Source: Branchiostoma belcheri (Eukaryota > Chordata > Leptocardii > Amphioxiformes > Branchiostomatidae). From it: 64,000 nt of DNA. Below the pieces are notes generated by a model. It made no database searches. It worked only from the letters and a program-made list of their open reading frames with translations, and was not told the origin of the DNA. The position numbers and the translations under genes were made by a program. The stretch lies in assembly GCF_001625305.1 (NCBI RefSeq), contig NW_017802713.1:334931-398930 (forward strand), written 5' to 3'. Below are positions 9,899 to 20,379 of this stretch, one piece after another (the first letter of the stretch is position 1; every line of letters begins with the position of its first letter).

Positions 9899-11144
9899 GG
9901 CCAAGGTAACACACAGACACTGTAGAAAGGTAAAATGTCTAGTCAGTAGATCTACCTTTCTATATATGTACTGATCTCGGTTTGACTTCTTCTATGAGGT
10001 ACATGTAGTGCACCAAAATTGTATCCAGTTGCTTGAGTAACTGTTTTTTTTTTTGGCGGTACATGTAGTGGTTAATGAATATTTTTTTAAATGAGTGGGC
10101 TTTGGTGAATAGTTTCATCAAGGTGGTAAGTAGCTGAATAAAGAGACCCCTGTTACATAATCAAGAGGTTTATTCAGCCGACTTTCAATGCAACCCTTGT
10201 CACTGCTTTAAAACACTTGAACGGTTACTTACTGTCGACGTTGACGACAAAATGACTGCAGGTGTTGTCTTTATAGAGTGTTGTATCACAATTACAACAC
10301 CACTATCACACCCTGTTGTCCATAAAGATAGGCATTCGTTAATGCAACCGACATTAAATTTTCTTCATTGCACGCTAATTACGTACGCAAAGACTAACAC
10401 ATTAAGAGCACTTTCGACGATCTATTATTCAGAATGATTACTTAAATCATTACTGTTAATATCAATGTTACACTGAGCTTGCTTAAAAGATAAGTAAACA
10501 TCATCAACATCAATCAACAATTCATACTAGATATCACAATATTGTTCGTGGCTTCCTGTGCCGTCAATGTACTTAAAACACGTTACAACCAGCACTTCCT
10601 TTACTTTTGGATCCGACGCTAGACGTCAAACTAGACACTGCGTAGAACATGGAAGTTTCTTTTGTTATATTTACAATAGAAACATGGCAACTGTCTGTAT
10701 TTTACTTCCTCGTTCTCCCTTCATATGAGCAGGCTATAAGATGATGGAACTAGATATATCATGAGAAGACTTCTCACTTCTTAATTTTGTTGCAATTTAA
10801 CCTTTCGCACTACCATGTTAATGTTATAACGTTATTAGTTATTCATGTATACTGAGGTTATTTTAAATTGTGTGCAGGACGCAGGACAAGCTTTGTTTCT
10901 TTCCTCCTAACATCACGATTCTGTTTCTGTCTTTTTGTCTCTTTTTTATGATATCGTGTGCAAATAAACAAGTGAAATCAACAAAACAACTACGGTGCTA
11001 TGCTAGAGCCGGCTTGGTCGCGGGTACATGCTGTATGTACATGTATTTCTACATGTGCTCTGAAGATGTACTCGTAACAGGCGATTCTATCCATTCCGGA
11101 TCCTACTCCTCTACGCGCCTTCTTTTGTTTCCCCTGTACTAAAG
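9899..11144. other. Intergenic, downstream of the lectin receptor gene
   Basis: No gene is supported. A fragment at about 10005-10060 resembles the end of the foldback family (CAGTTGCTTGAGTAACTG). About 10095-10210 resembles the inverted-repeat element of 63330-63624. The lectin gene's 3' UTR must start at 11144 and run leftward. Confidence 0.6.
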
Positions 11145-11534
11145 TTATATTGGGCGCTTGCAAACGTACGGACAGCGGAAATCGCACTGAAAGTCGTTCC
11201 ACTTTCCTCTCTTCCTCTCCTGGCAGAAAAACCAGTACCTGTAGTTCTGTTGAAAGGTCACATACCACAAAGTTATCAAAACACAATGCCTAACCTGAAA
11301 AATTTTTTAATAGGTCATCCCAAAATCAATAAAGAAATAAACTAAAATTCCACGACCTTCATTATGACTGAAGGTTATAGTAAAGGTTTTCCATACACTG
11401 ACATAATCATACACACAATATATTCACACCCATGTGCAAGCACACATACACTCATACACGAACACATGCGCGCACACACACGCACACACACACGCACACA
11501 CACACGCACACACACACACACACACACACGCACA

Positions 11535-11576
<42 letters not shown>

Positions 11577-11589
11577 CACACACATACAT

Positions 11590-11664
<75 letters not shown>

Positions 11665-14600
11665 GAAAAACCTTCTTGACTAGGGTAGCTATGAAGACAT
11701 ACCTCGGAGTACATAGCGGCACAATCCTCTCGACGGCCAACCACCGGTATGTAGTCGTTGTTTGGTTCGCCTGGAGCCCAGTTAGTGTAGTAAACTGGCG
11801 ATCCATCCTTCCACTTAAGCAGACCACCTTTGTGTTTGTGCATGTCCCTGAGTCCAAGCCAGGCGGCTTCCCATCCTTTGGGGGCTGAAAAAATATATTT
11901 GTAGTGAACACACTAGCACAACATACCTGATCATTGTGATCACTTTTTAACGGTTCCATACATCCCTTTAACATTGCCCAAGTCACCAAAGCATCAAGAA
12001 TTCTGTCTATAGTATCCACGCACATGTCTATCTAGTGTGGTCGTTTTTTTTTTTTCAAGTATCTCGTGTGTTCATGACAGACAGGTTTAAATGTAATGGC
12101 AGATAATGAAGAGTGCCGCCTGGCGATGTTATTTGGGTACCAGAATTGTAGTGGGACGGTTGCATGAAGAAACAGCAGCACACGACAATTAAGTCTGATA
12201 ATGGTTGCTCAAATCATGAAATGCGATCAAAGCAACTAGAAACTAAGGTAACATTTGCAAAGCAAATGCATAATGTTTACCTTCACAATTGGTCTAGCCA
12301 AACAAACTACTGCTCTATTTATTGTTGCCCAAACACATTCATATACAATATGTGGTGAGCTGCCCCTCCAGGTTTGTACAAAATGTAACCCAACACCACA
12401 GGCTGTCTGCTACAATGCTAGTTACCATAAGGCCACACCAAGTAAATTTTATGGATGGCGTCCTTTGGAGACCCTAAATCTAATGCGAGAGGGCGAAAAA
12501 AAACAAGATAGGCCCTAAAAAACAAGATGCCTAGATTAGAAATATACTAAGAGACGACAAATGTTAGGACACAAATTGAATGAGGTGACACAGTGCAACA
12601 AGCAAGAGGTCATCATCAAAACAGCAATAAATCAGGTGGAACAGCAGTTGTCGTCCTGTCCTGTTTCTTTCATCACATTTTTGCAGGCCTGCAGAAACAA
12701 GGCATGTGCTCTTTACCCATTTCGCGTTACGGGTTTCACGTCAATCTAACGATTTGCGGCACTGTTGTGACTCTTTGGTCATAGTTACAGGAAGCGGAAT
12801 TTCTTGTGTTTTTTTTTTCTAGGAACAGGCCAAAATCAATGCGCGCGCGGACGTCATCCATAAAATTTACTTGGTGTGGCCTAATGACAGGCGCCTGGTC
12901 CAGGTCATTGACCTTATTTGTTTGGAGAGAAGAGGAAGAACAGGAAGAAACAGGCCAAAAACAATATGTTTTCTTCTGCGAAGGTAAACATAACTATTCC
13001 AAACAGTTTATCACCATTGTTTAGTCCCACATTTTGTGAAGTGATACTAGTACATCGGTGCCAAGCTGGTAGAGTGATCGCCTTGCATTTGGTAGGTCGT
13101 GAGTTCGATCCCCGGCCGAGTCATACCAAAAACGTTAAAAAAAGGTACATACATGCTTTCTCTGCTTAGCACTCAGCAGTTGGGAAAGACTATGGGAGTT
13201 AAACACACACCACTACCAGTGGACTAGCCCCCTACTGTAGTGATTGCGCAATTGTGTGGCACAAGGGCTACTGAAGCGGAGATGGGCGCCGCCCTATGCA
13301 CCATGTGGTGCGGGAAGGACTTTAACTTTTAATGTAACTAGTACATGAGACCCTCTCGATTGTGGCGAAACAGTAGTACGTTACCCACCTGTAGAGATGA
13401 GACCTTCGATGAAGCTGTTCTCTCTGCCGTCCTTGACAGAGGCGAGATTTGCACCTTTTAGACTGCATCGTAGATATGCAGTATCCCAGTTGACTTTTTC
13501 CATCATGAAGAGATAGCAGTAGTTGTTATGTTCTTTCCATGGGCTTGGACAGGGTGGGCCTGTGAAAAAATATGACAAAGGATTGTGATTTGTTTTGGTT
13601 ATTCAGTTAGTATGTATTATTCAGTTATCACTCGGCTTTCCACGTTAGAATAATGATTTTGTCACAAATGTTAAGTATTTCTATGTTATTTGTATTTCAT
13701 TCGAAGTTTTTACTAATGCTTAATTAAACCGGCCCCCTCGCAAACCAGCTTAATTACAAAACAAGTAGAGGGTATCAGCCAACCGAGAGTTAGATGTTCA
13801 CACGACAAGGGTTAGGTGTAACACGTCGTTCGGTATAATGTAGCCAGCTGCCGCCGCGCCGCGTGCCTGCGAAGCTGGTGTGTTACGCCGAAGGGCGGTT
13901 ATACCGGCTATACCGATACAGATACAGAATTCCCTGTGCTCACCTGTGATACAGCGGTATGATACCTCCAGGTACTTGTTGACATGGGGACAGGGGTCAC
14001 CGAATACGTCGCTCCTCGCTGTCACTGTGCAATGCTGAAAGCCATGGCAGGCGGCCTTCACCACGGTCAGGCTGGACGTATACGTACGGCAGTCGGTGCG
14101 ACAGTTGGAGCCGCAAGGACAGGAGTGGGAGGCGGACGTCCTGCCATAGGTCGCCTCCAAAATGAAGAGCGCCTTTCCGTCCGAGCAAGACAGATGTAGG
14201 GTGTAATACTCGCAGGCGGTGACTGTTTCTGTATAAACTGAGAAAGTGGTGGGAAGACAACATAAAAGAGTGGACCGGACTGAGCTTTATAGCCATGAGA
14301 GTAGCGGAAGGCAGGTCAGAATTATGGAGGATACAATGTAGTGTGACGTTTTTCACGTTCGTAATTTTGACACATGTACGTAACGTAGAATCCCATGTAG
14401 GTAATGTATCCGTGACGTTTTCCTGGCATACGTGACGTATTGACCCCAAAAACGTGACGTATAGACCCCAAAGCGTGACGTTTATTACGTCCGTAATTTT
14501 GACAAGGAAGTGATGCCATTCACCTACCACTGGTCATCACGTGCGCGGCGATGGGTGGCAAGGTCACAGCAGATGGTGGCAAGGTCACAGCAGATGGTGG

Positions 14601-16465
14601 CAAGGTCACAGCAGATGGTGGAGGCAAGGTCACAGCAGATGGTGGAGGCAAGGTCACAGCAGATGGTGGCAAGGTCATAGCAGATGGTAGTAAGGTCACA
14701 GCAGATGGTGGCAAGGTCACAGCAGATGGTGGCAAGGTCACAGCCGATGGTGGTGGCAAGGTCACAGCAGATGGTGGCAAGGTCACAGCAGATGGTGGGG
14801 GCAAGGTCACAGCAGATGGTGGCAAGGTCATAGCAGATGGTAGTAAGGTCACAGCAGATGGTGGCAAGGTCACAGCAGATGGTGGCAAGGTCACAGCCGA
14901 TGGTGGTGGCAAGGTCACAGAAAATGGTGGCAAGGTCACAGCATATCGTAGCAAGATCACAGAAGTTTTAGGTAACGTCACAGCCGATGGTGGCAAGGTC
15001 ACAGCAGATGGTGGCAAGGTCACAGAAGATGGTGGTGGCAAGGTCACAGCAGATGGTGGCAAGGTCACAGCAGATGGTGGTGGCAAGGTCACAGCAGATG
15101 AATTGGCAACGGACTCCATGTAAGAGGTAATCAACTTCAGAGTAGCTGACGTGCTTAGATTTGCCACCATCTGGACGTCATCTTGACCCTGTTTCTCCTA
15201 CAAATATACGTATTGCTTTAATGCAGATGTTGCATGGTGAGTTGTATGTCATGTAAATAGACGACAACAAATAATGGATGGGATATTTCTTTCTAACTTG
15301 CTAATCAAAAGAAGACTTGTTGGCTCACCTTCATGGCGGCCATTAGTCTAGATGCCACGATTCCAGCGGTCACAACTGCCGTTATCGCCAGGAGTCCACA
15401 GCCCAGTGCCAGCCAGCAAACTTTGTCAGATTTCATCCTCGTCCACATTTTCATGGTACGTTCTAGGATTTAATTTACAAAGTGAAAATGATTTTTAAAA
15501 TTAAAATTAAAATCTCTCGAAATATTGTGTTAAAATATAATGTCATGTATATAACACAGTATTGTATTCTTATATATTCGTATGACCCTGTCTATTTATT
15601 TGTCGGCATGGTGGCCTTGAAAAGGTGTACTTAGGTCCACCTGTTCCACCATGCCTTCCATGTATGTGGAAAATTGTAATAAATAAATAAATGAATAACA
15701 ATCATCAGTATGCTCACCAAAAGTCAATCTGGTTCCATTCAATATTCATGTGAAACGGCATCAATGTTTTATACTATGAGCCCTGGGCTATTACATGCAG
15801 TTTTGTAATATTAGTGCTTCGTGTTGTAAAATTACAAAATACGAGGAATCAACTTAAGATACGTATACCCTGTCGTTTTCCAATCTTGCAAAGCCAGGAT
15901 AGAAAATGAATCGTCCCTAACTACTTTCAGCAAGGACGTTTCACTTGTAGAATGTCCTAAGCTTGCTTTCAGAAATCATATTTATGCAATGCATGCATTG
16001 ATACTTTCCAGAATCCTGCACCTCATCAGGAACGGTAATTTATCTTCTTTTGGACACTCACTGTGGTTTCATATTTGATCCAAAGTTTTTGCAACTAGAC
16101 GTACCTTTAATTTTGTAACAACAGCTTACTTCCTCGGGTTTCTCGTAATCGTCGGAATCTTCTGGTTTGTCGTTGGTATCGTAGCATGACTCCGTCTTGT
16201 TGTCCGGGAACGACACTACGTGGTCTCCCGCGCGGTATGTACGGATAACTTTAGGCCCATCTTCGCCGAGCTCCAAATACGTGTGCTGATACGAACTGGC
16301 CGAAACATGAGAGCTGGCCGAAGCCCCAGAGCTGGCCGAAGCCCCAGAGCTGACCGAAGCCCCAGAACTGACCGAAGCCCCAGAACTGACCGAAGCTCCA
16401 GAATTGACCGAAGCAGCAGCTTTGTGCATGTGGTCACCAGAAGCGGCACCAACCGCTGCCCTCAT
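11145..16465 (-). CDS. Type II membrane receptor: SUEL lectin + C-type lectin domains
   Basis: Seven minus-strand exons join in phase to 622 codons plus TAA: 16465-16105, 15462-15329, 15188-14528, 14228-13944, 13559-13389, 11884-11703, 11219-11145. Residues 1-120 are a cytoplasmic tail with hexapeptide repeats (SSGASV type, 22-52), a YLEL motif at Tyr63 and acidic tyrosine sites. Residues 135-157 (VCWLALGCGLLAITAVV...) are a membrane helix preceded by Lys/Arg, with no signal peptide, so type II topology. Residues 166-385 form a Ser/Thr/Pro stalk of SAVTLPP repeats. Residues 386-480 are a SUEL/galactose-binding lectin domain with the family's YGR, FGDPCP and KYLEVSYRC motifs. Residues 482-622 are a C-type lectin domain with EPN and WND calcium/sugar motifs (PGEPNND, GKWNDFQC) and the conserved cysteines. 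A mannose-type ligand is predicted from EPN. The start was set at 16465 because a stop lies upstream and no earlier ATG exists. Confidence 0.9.
11466..11662. repeat. (CA)n microsatellite, about 200 bp
   Basis: A long CA/TG dinucleotide run with occasional CG and TA interruptions, in the last intron of the lectin receptor gene. All open frames through it are artefacts of the repeat. Confidence 0.97.
12429..12883. mobile_element. MITE of the GGCCACACC family (copy A)
   Basis: Left end AGGCCACACCAAGTAAATTT and right end AAATTTACTTGGTGTGGCCT are inverted copies. Subterminal runs of A and T follow. Same family as 26800-27180 and 60880-61281. It lies in the last intron of the lectin receptor gene. 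Confidence 0.75.
13058..13345 (+). mobile_element. tRNA-derived SINE
   Basis: The head carries pol III promoter boxes: an A-box-like TGGTAGAGTGATCG (about 13067-13080) and a B-box-like GAGTTCGATCC (13101-13111). A body with CCACTACCAGTGGACTAGCC and a tail with CACCATGTGGTGCGGGAAGG follow. Copies occur inverted at 54313-54541 and, truncated, at 841-1030. It is not a tRNA gene because no acceptor stem or cloverleaf end follows the B box. Confidence 0.75.
14330..14500. repeat. Cluster of five TGACGT motifs
   Basis: In intron 3 of the lectin receptor, GTGACGT or TGACGTTT recurs near 14341, 14411, 14431, 14452 and 14475 within a degenerate tandem repeat that also repeats TACGTAA and ATTTTGAC. The half-site resembles a CRE/ATF core. 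Whether it binds anything is unknown. Confidence 0.6.
14552..15105. repeat. 21-bp coding minisatellite (about 25 units)
   Basis: About 25 units of GGTGGCAAGGTCACAGCAGA (21 bp, some 24 bp), inside exon 3 of the lectin receptor, encoding SAVTLPP on the minus strand. A block of about seven units is itself duplicated (the run with GCAAGGTCATAGCAGATGG recurs near 14660 and 14815). Length changes are multiples of 3, so the frame survives. Confidence 0.95.
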
Positions 16466-17788
16466 GCTGACAGTGTTTACTTTCACGTGTTTAGTACTAG
16501 CTGTCCGCAACGAATATGACTCTCAGAGTGCGTGTTCACTGTGTTATAACAGCACTAGACTAATCACACAACTGATGAGTAAATGCAGAACCTATCTGAC
16601 ATTTACATGAAACGTAATGCAAACTCATTATATATGCCAATCGTGTTTACGTTCCAATACAAAAATGCTATGCGTGACGCACATACATGTATATTAGCGC
16701 CCAAACAGCACGTATTACGTTATTTTGATCAATATCAGATATATCATATCGTCATTGGGATTATTATACATATGTCAGTCGAACATTTTGTCGTACATTC
16801 TTATTTTGGGGCGTCACGATTGCGTGGTTGGCAGCAGGCGTATGATGTCAGTTGCATGCACATACATGATAAGGGTGTTCCAATACACACGTGTTGGTTT
16901 CTGATAGACGTTTTCATATCTTTCAGTTTGAAGACTGGCAATACATAACGTTACATTACTTGTCGAAAGTGTGATAATAATTTTCACAATTTTCACCAAC
17001 TCAGATTAACTTTCATGCTAATTCCACCACAGTACTTATGATGGACGAAAAATCCAAGAATTCAATAAACCAATTCACAAACTAAAGATTTAATTCTAAA
17101 TTGACCATTATACGAGCATAGCAAAAATCTACATATTTCTGTGTACATGTATCCGTACCATATATATTTGAACAATATGATTAACTTTGAAAGATATCTT
17201 GTACTGTTGTATTCTTACAGAAACTAGAATGTAAATAATCATTCATATAATGCCATATAGGTGACCTGGAAAGTATGTTGTGCGTCGTGCTCATGGCAGA
17301 CTCGTTAAAGTAGAATAACACAATACACAGTTGAGCCGACATTCTTAACACGTCACCAATGCTTAGATTCAAACAGAACAGAGCCGTCTTACCAACAGAT
17401 CATATACCTTTCATCTCTAGCTTGCAGTTTGATCTGATTTTGCTGTTATTGCTAGTATGCTGAAGCCTACTTTACTATACTGAATTGGACAAGGACGAAA
17501 TCTAACTCTATACTAACGTCTTCTACGTAGCGCGTCAGCTGTGTGCAACATCTGTATTACTCTACGACAAAATGTAGGAATATCCACCAATAAATGTATA
17601 AATACAGTTTATAGACTCTGTCTTGTTATCCGAAAAATCTTCTCTACTGTTTACATTGTCAGGTGCTTAGGTCACAATGTTCATGGCTACTGATTTTGAA
17701 TGAACGTACACTGGTAGCATTTGATGCAAATCCATACCACATTCTAGCTTAAGTCATCTCGGTAACAGGTGCTTGTTTTCATGTGTTG
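16466..17788. other. Intergenic region, lectin receptor 5' side and Kelch gene 3' side
   Basis: AT-rich with no supported gene. The promoter of the lectin receptor should lie just above 16465, but I see no clear TATA box. The Kelch gene's 3' UTR occupies the right part. Confidence 0.55.
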
Positions 17789-19666
17789 TTAGAGTTGAGT
17801 TTGGTTTCGCGCAAACAGTTTCAGCTTTAGAGGGTTCAACATTGCGTTGACTGCTATCGATGAGCTCCTCTGTATGTCTCTCTCCAACTCTCCTTTTTCA
17901 ACCACCAGCACCTTGTCGAAAACGTTGTAGCTGTACAGGTAGATGTTGGTGAACTCTCTACGGCCCGTGACTCTACGGTCTGCACACAGGTAGATGTGAT
18001 CGTTGACGGTCAGAATGCCGTCGATGTGTTGAGCGATGGGATTTTCTTCCCCTCGGATGATATGCCATTGCTGAACGTCAGGGTTGAAAACTTCGATAGA
18101 AGAGAGGCCCTTGTAAAGATGAAGGTATCCTCCCGCTACGTAGATGCGGTTGTTTATTACGGTTGAACAAGGAAGCTGGCGCCGCTCGTACATGGGCGGC
18201 CACTCTCGCCAGGCGTCGTTGTCGGGACTGTAGGCCATCACGGCGTTCGTGCTTCCCGCGCCGGGTATCTCACCGCCTAGAACACACACAACTCCGGCGA
18301 GAGACACCGAACTGTGGTCCGAGACGGTCTTAGGCATCGAGGCGACGAACGTCCACGAATCGCGCGCGATGTCGTAACATTCCACGGTGTTTAACACCTT
18401 ACAGGCGCGGAGTTCCGGACTGTACGGCCCCAACCCACCTGAGGCATAGAGTTTCCCGCCAACCTCTGACAGAGAGAAACACTGTCTGGGAGTTTGCATG
18501 TGAGCGCAGCTGTCCCAACGGTTTGTGTCGGGGTTGTACCTGAACATTTCACTGCGGACGTCAGTATAGCCAGACACGCCGCCTCCCCAGAATATCACCC
18601 CGTCTGAGGTTGACACGCAGGCCGGGTGCGATGTCTCAGCGGCCGGGGGCGGGGAAATGGCGTACGCACGGCGGTCTTCGGGCTCGAAACAGTTATGCGG
18701 AACGTGGTCGGAACCCACGAACACTATCATCTCCCTGTCCTGCATGCCTTCGCGGGGGGTAGCGTTCGGCATGACGTCATCGTCGCCATGGTAACAGACC
18801 ATTGGAATAGCATCGGCGTGGTTTTCACGGCTACGAAGTATAGTCTTGACTATCCGTTCTAGTTCTGTTGAACTATAGAATATTTCCTCACTCTGCACCA
18901 GGTTAGCAAGAAACTCTGGCTGCAAAAGAGGATATCTAATGTTCTTAAGGACTTCAAATGCGACGTCTTCTCTTTCCTTAAGGTGTTTAAGCCACCTTAA
19001 GGCAGCCTCGAGTACCTGCTCCTCTTGTAAGACCCACAGACCATTAGAGCTGAGTATGTCCACAACGGCTTTAGTGGGGAGAGACAAGAAACTATCAGAG
19101 CTGGAAATATCTAAGAAATACTCCCCGATAAATATCAAGGCACTGTCTCGAAGATCAGTATATTCGTACAGCTTCGCCAGTATGAACACGTCCAGACACG
19201 ACTCCGTGGTGAGATGCTGTGAAATATACAGGCAACAGGCATGGCAAAGTTCCGGCATTTGGAACAGATTTGCTGCGCTCAGAATGTCTAATGTATTAGC
19301 AGTAGATAAACACACCTTCCCTGAGTACACATACTCCAGGATGTGTGCTATAGCTGGTGCAGTCACTCCATGGAGAGGTACGTCCCCCTGGTTTGTCTCT
19401 CTTAACCCAGACGTGAACATTGCATAGAAGTACGGCACGGAAGCGGCCAGGACGTTACGATGGCAGGGGAATCTCTGTCCCTGTACGTCCAGCGTCACGT
19501 CGCAAAGTTGCCCGTTTTTGTAGAGCTGCATCAGTCCCTTGGTCAGGGAGGATCCGTGGTTCTCGTTGGTGTAGTAACGTTCCTCGTCATCCTCTTCTTC
19601 TTGCTCAGGTGTGCCGAAGTTCGAGTCCAGTTCCGAGTTGAGATGTCTGCGTCTAGCAGCTGCCAT
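17789..19666 (-). CDS. BTB-BACK-Kelch protein (kelch-like family)
   Basis: One coding exon of 625 codons. A short acidic stretch (EEEDDEE) precedes a BTB domain (about residues 39-145, with LCDVTLDVQGQRFPCHRNVL), a BACK domain (about 150-255) and Kelch repeats (about 320-600, with ASGGLG, VLGGE and VAGGYL turns). Proteins of this architecture usually act as substrate adaptors for CUL3 ubiquitin ligases. The frame extends upstream to an ATG at 19717, but a good acceptor (TTTGTTTCTCAG before 19693) lies between, so the start is the ATG at 19666. A noncoding exon ends at 20312. I cannot assign a particular KLHL orthologue. Confidence 0.92.
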   Translation of the reverse strand: MAAARRRHLNSELDSNFGTPEQEEEDDEERYYTNENHGSSLTKGLMQLYKNGQLCDVTLDVQGQRFPCHRNVLAASVPYFYAMFTSGLRETNQGDVPLHGVTAPAIAHILEYVYSGKVCLSTANTLDILSAANLFQMPELCHACCLYISQHLTTESCLDVFILAKLYEYTDLRDSALIFIGEYFLDISSSDSFLSLPTKAVVDILSSNGLWVLQEEQVLEAALRWLKHLKEREDVAFEVLKNIRYPLLQPEFLANLVQSEEIFYSSTELERIVKTILRSRENHADAIPMVCYHGDDDVMPNATPREGMQDREMIVFVGSDHVPHNCFEPEDRRAYAISPPPAAETSHPACVSTSDGVIFWGGGVSGYTDVRSEMFRYNPDTNRWDSCAHMQTPRQCFSLSEVGGKLYASGGLGPYSPELRACKVLNTVECYDIARDSWTFVASMPKTVSDHSSVSLAGVVCVLGGEIPGAGSTNAVMAYSPDNDAWREWPPMYERRQLPCSTVINNRIYVAGGYLHLYKGLSSIEVFNPDVQQWHIIRGEENPIAQHIDGILTVNDHIYLCADRRVTGRREFTNIYLYSYNVFDKVLVVEKGELERDIQRSSSIAVNAMLNPLKLKLFARNQTQL

Positions 19667-20311
19667 CTTTACTTTTGATGTAGTCTCTGAGCACTGAGAA
19701 ACAAAGTTAGATGGCATTAGATTGATTTATGAAAGCCACAGTTGTAATATAACGGTGTTATACTAGTCAATTTTTCATCAGAATAAGTTTTCTGTATTTT
19801 GTCGACGGCACATTTGTACATGATGAAATGTTGACGAGATAGCAGCACTTTGAAAAGGGGGAAGTAGCCAGCATTGATCTTATGATTAAGGAATAACGAT
19901 TTGGTGTAGGTAAGGCTCGGGAATAGGGTACTAACGCAGATATACACAACTTTAAGACGAGCCAGTCAACTCAGCACAGTTTAGGGAAAGGAGAACCAAA
20001 AGACGTTTTAAAGAAGTCACTAAATGTCAGACACATTGTAAGGCGAGACAAAGTGTGACTGTACGTTATGTCTGTCTAGGTTTGGAACAAAGAGCGAGTT
20101 AAAGTAGACCTACTCTGATATTGTGTTACAACTTACCACCGTGGTACAGCACAGGTCTTAATACAGAGAATGTTTACGTTTCGTCAAAACTATCCGTTTA
20201 ATGTAAATATTTCTCTGTTTATATGGCAGTCTTTAGCAACAACATGTCTTAGTAAAACTTCTGTCGTTAAGATAAAGTAAGAAAATCGCCGTAAACAAAG
20301 CAGGACCTCAC

Positions 20312-20350
20312 CTGGTTTGAGACGGGAGACTTAGACGTCGGCGGCCATGT
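20312..20350 (-). other. Noncoding first exon of the Kelch gene, with short uORF
   Basis: Ends at 20312 with CAAACCAG before the donor GTGAGG and should splice to 19693. It contains ATGGCCGCCGACGTCTAA (20348-20331), a five-codon upstream reading frame in strong context. The 5' end of the exon is not known. Confidence 0.5.
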
Positions 20351-20369
20351 TTGTATAGTAGAAGTATTG

Positions 20370-20379
20370 GTCACGTGAG
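20370..20379. promoter_or_regulatory. E-box GTCACGTGAG upstream of the Kelch gene
   Basis: A palindromic TCACGTGA core about 25 bases upstream of the uORF of the Kelch gene's first exon. The same extended E-box occurs at 44528-44537. Candidate bHLH-zip (USF/TFE-type) site; function inferred. Confidence 0.4.

Noticed and set aside
11375-12025. 216-codon open frame through the CA repeat
   Set aside because: Most of it is translated dinucleotide repeat. Only 11703-11884 is a real exon, in a different frame.
4539-12290. A short block near 4540 (GTAAACATTATGCATTTGCT) recurring inverted near 12251-12283
   Set aside because: About 36 bases are shared, but no terminal structure or third copy was found; treated as a generic dispersed repeat fragment.
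13058-13125. tRNA gene
   Set aside because: A- and B-box-like segments are present but no paired acceptor stem; two other decayed copies show it is a SINE head.
14552-15105. CRISPR array
   Set aside because: Units are contiguous with no unique spacers, and the window is eukaryotic.
14551-15123. 190-codon plus-strand open frame (KVTADG repeats) over the minisatellite
   Set aside because: It is the shadow of the minus-strand coding repeat: a 21-bp unit without stops stays open on both strands. The minus frame alone is bounded by phase-matched splice sites and joins a complete gene.
16466-16510. Upstream extension of the lectin receptor to 16510
   Set aside because: The frame is open there but begins with TTG, not ATG, and a stop lies just upstream; the ATG at 16465 is the first usable start.
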